Shown here piece by piece: positions 13,737-13,771 of a stretch of 13,771 nucleotides of DNA. The stretch is from UBA1412 sp964609795. GTDB lineage: Bacteria > Verrucomicrobiota > Verrucomicrobiia > Limisphaerales > UBA1412. Below the pieces are notes generated by a model that saw only the letters and a program-made list of their open reading frames with translations, ran no database searches and was not told where the DNA came from. The translations under genes were made by a program, and so were the position numbers. The stretch's first letter is position 1; every line of letters starts with the position of its first letter. The stretch is taken from the NCBI GenBank assembly GCA_964609795.1, contig CAZSTC010000053.1, forward strand, positions 1 through 13,771, read 5' to 3'.

Positions 13737-13771
13737 GAAAAAGACCTACCTCATCTAAGCCAAATTCTCCC

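Overview
The window looks like ordinary chromosome from a strictly anaerobic bacterium, most likely in or near the PVC superphylum (a Kiritimatiellota/Lentisphaerota-type relative). Three things suggest this. IspG is the long form with an extra central domain, as in Chlamydiae, Bacteroidota, plants and many PVC bacteria. BioB carries the cluster-ligand changes associated with biotin synthases of obligate anaerobes. Several starts have little or no Shine-Dalgarno sequence. The lineage is an inference. A run of 100 Ns at 3049-3148 marks a scaffold gap inside a gene, so this is probably a draft or metagenome-assembled contig.

Layout. (a) 40-1298, plus strand: a YhcH/YjgK/YiaL-family sugar-binding protein overlaps by one base a Rossmann-fold/DUF2520 dehydrogenase-like protein. 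(b) 1299-1495: a gene-free stretch packed with inverted repeats that can fold into a closed multi-stem structure. (c) 6854 down to 1496, minus strand: recJ, an MMPL/RND membrane transporter broken by the assembly gap, and fmt, probably one transcript. (d) 6855-7088: an AT-rich divergent intergenic region. (e) 7089-10248, plus strand: nadA, bioB and bioD, then a small CGGC-domain metal-binding protein. (f) 13715 down to 10294, minus strand: tRNA-Arg(CCU), then rseP with a clear sigma70-type promoter, then ispG.

How the genes fit together. nadA, bioB and bioD form a cofactor operon: quinolinate for NAD, and the last two steps of biotin synthesis. NadA and BioB are both iron-sulfur enzymes. The first biotin genes are not in the window. 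rseP-ispG joins envelope proteolysis to the MEP isoprenoid pathway, a remnant of the widespread cdsA-dxr-rseP-ispG gene order. recJ and fmt are housekeeping genes around a probable lipid or envelope-molecule exporter.

No defence island, mobile element, CRISPR array or phage gene is visible. The most interesting signals are the probable Type II BioB, nested inverted repeats enclosing the bioB start, the structured 1306-1449 element, and the asymmetric MMPL transporter.
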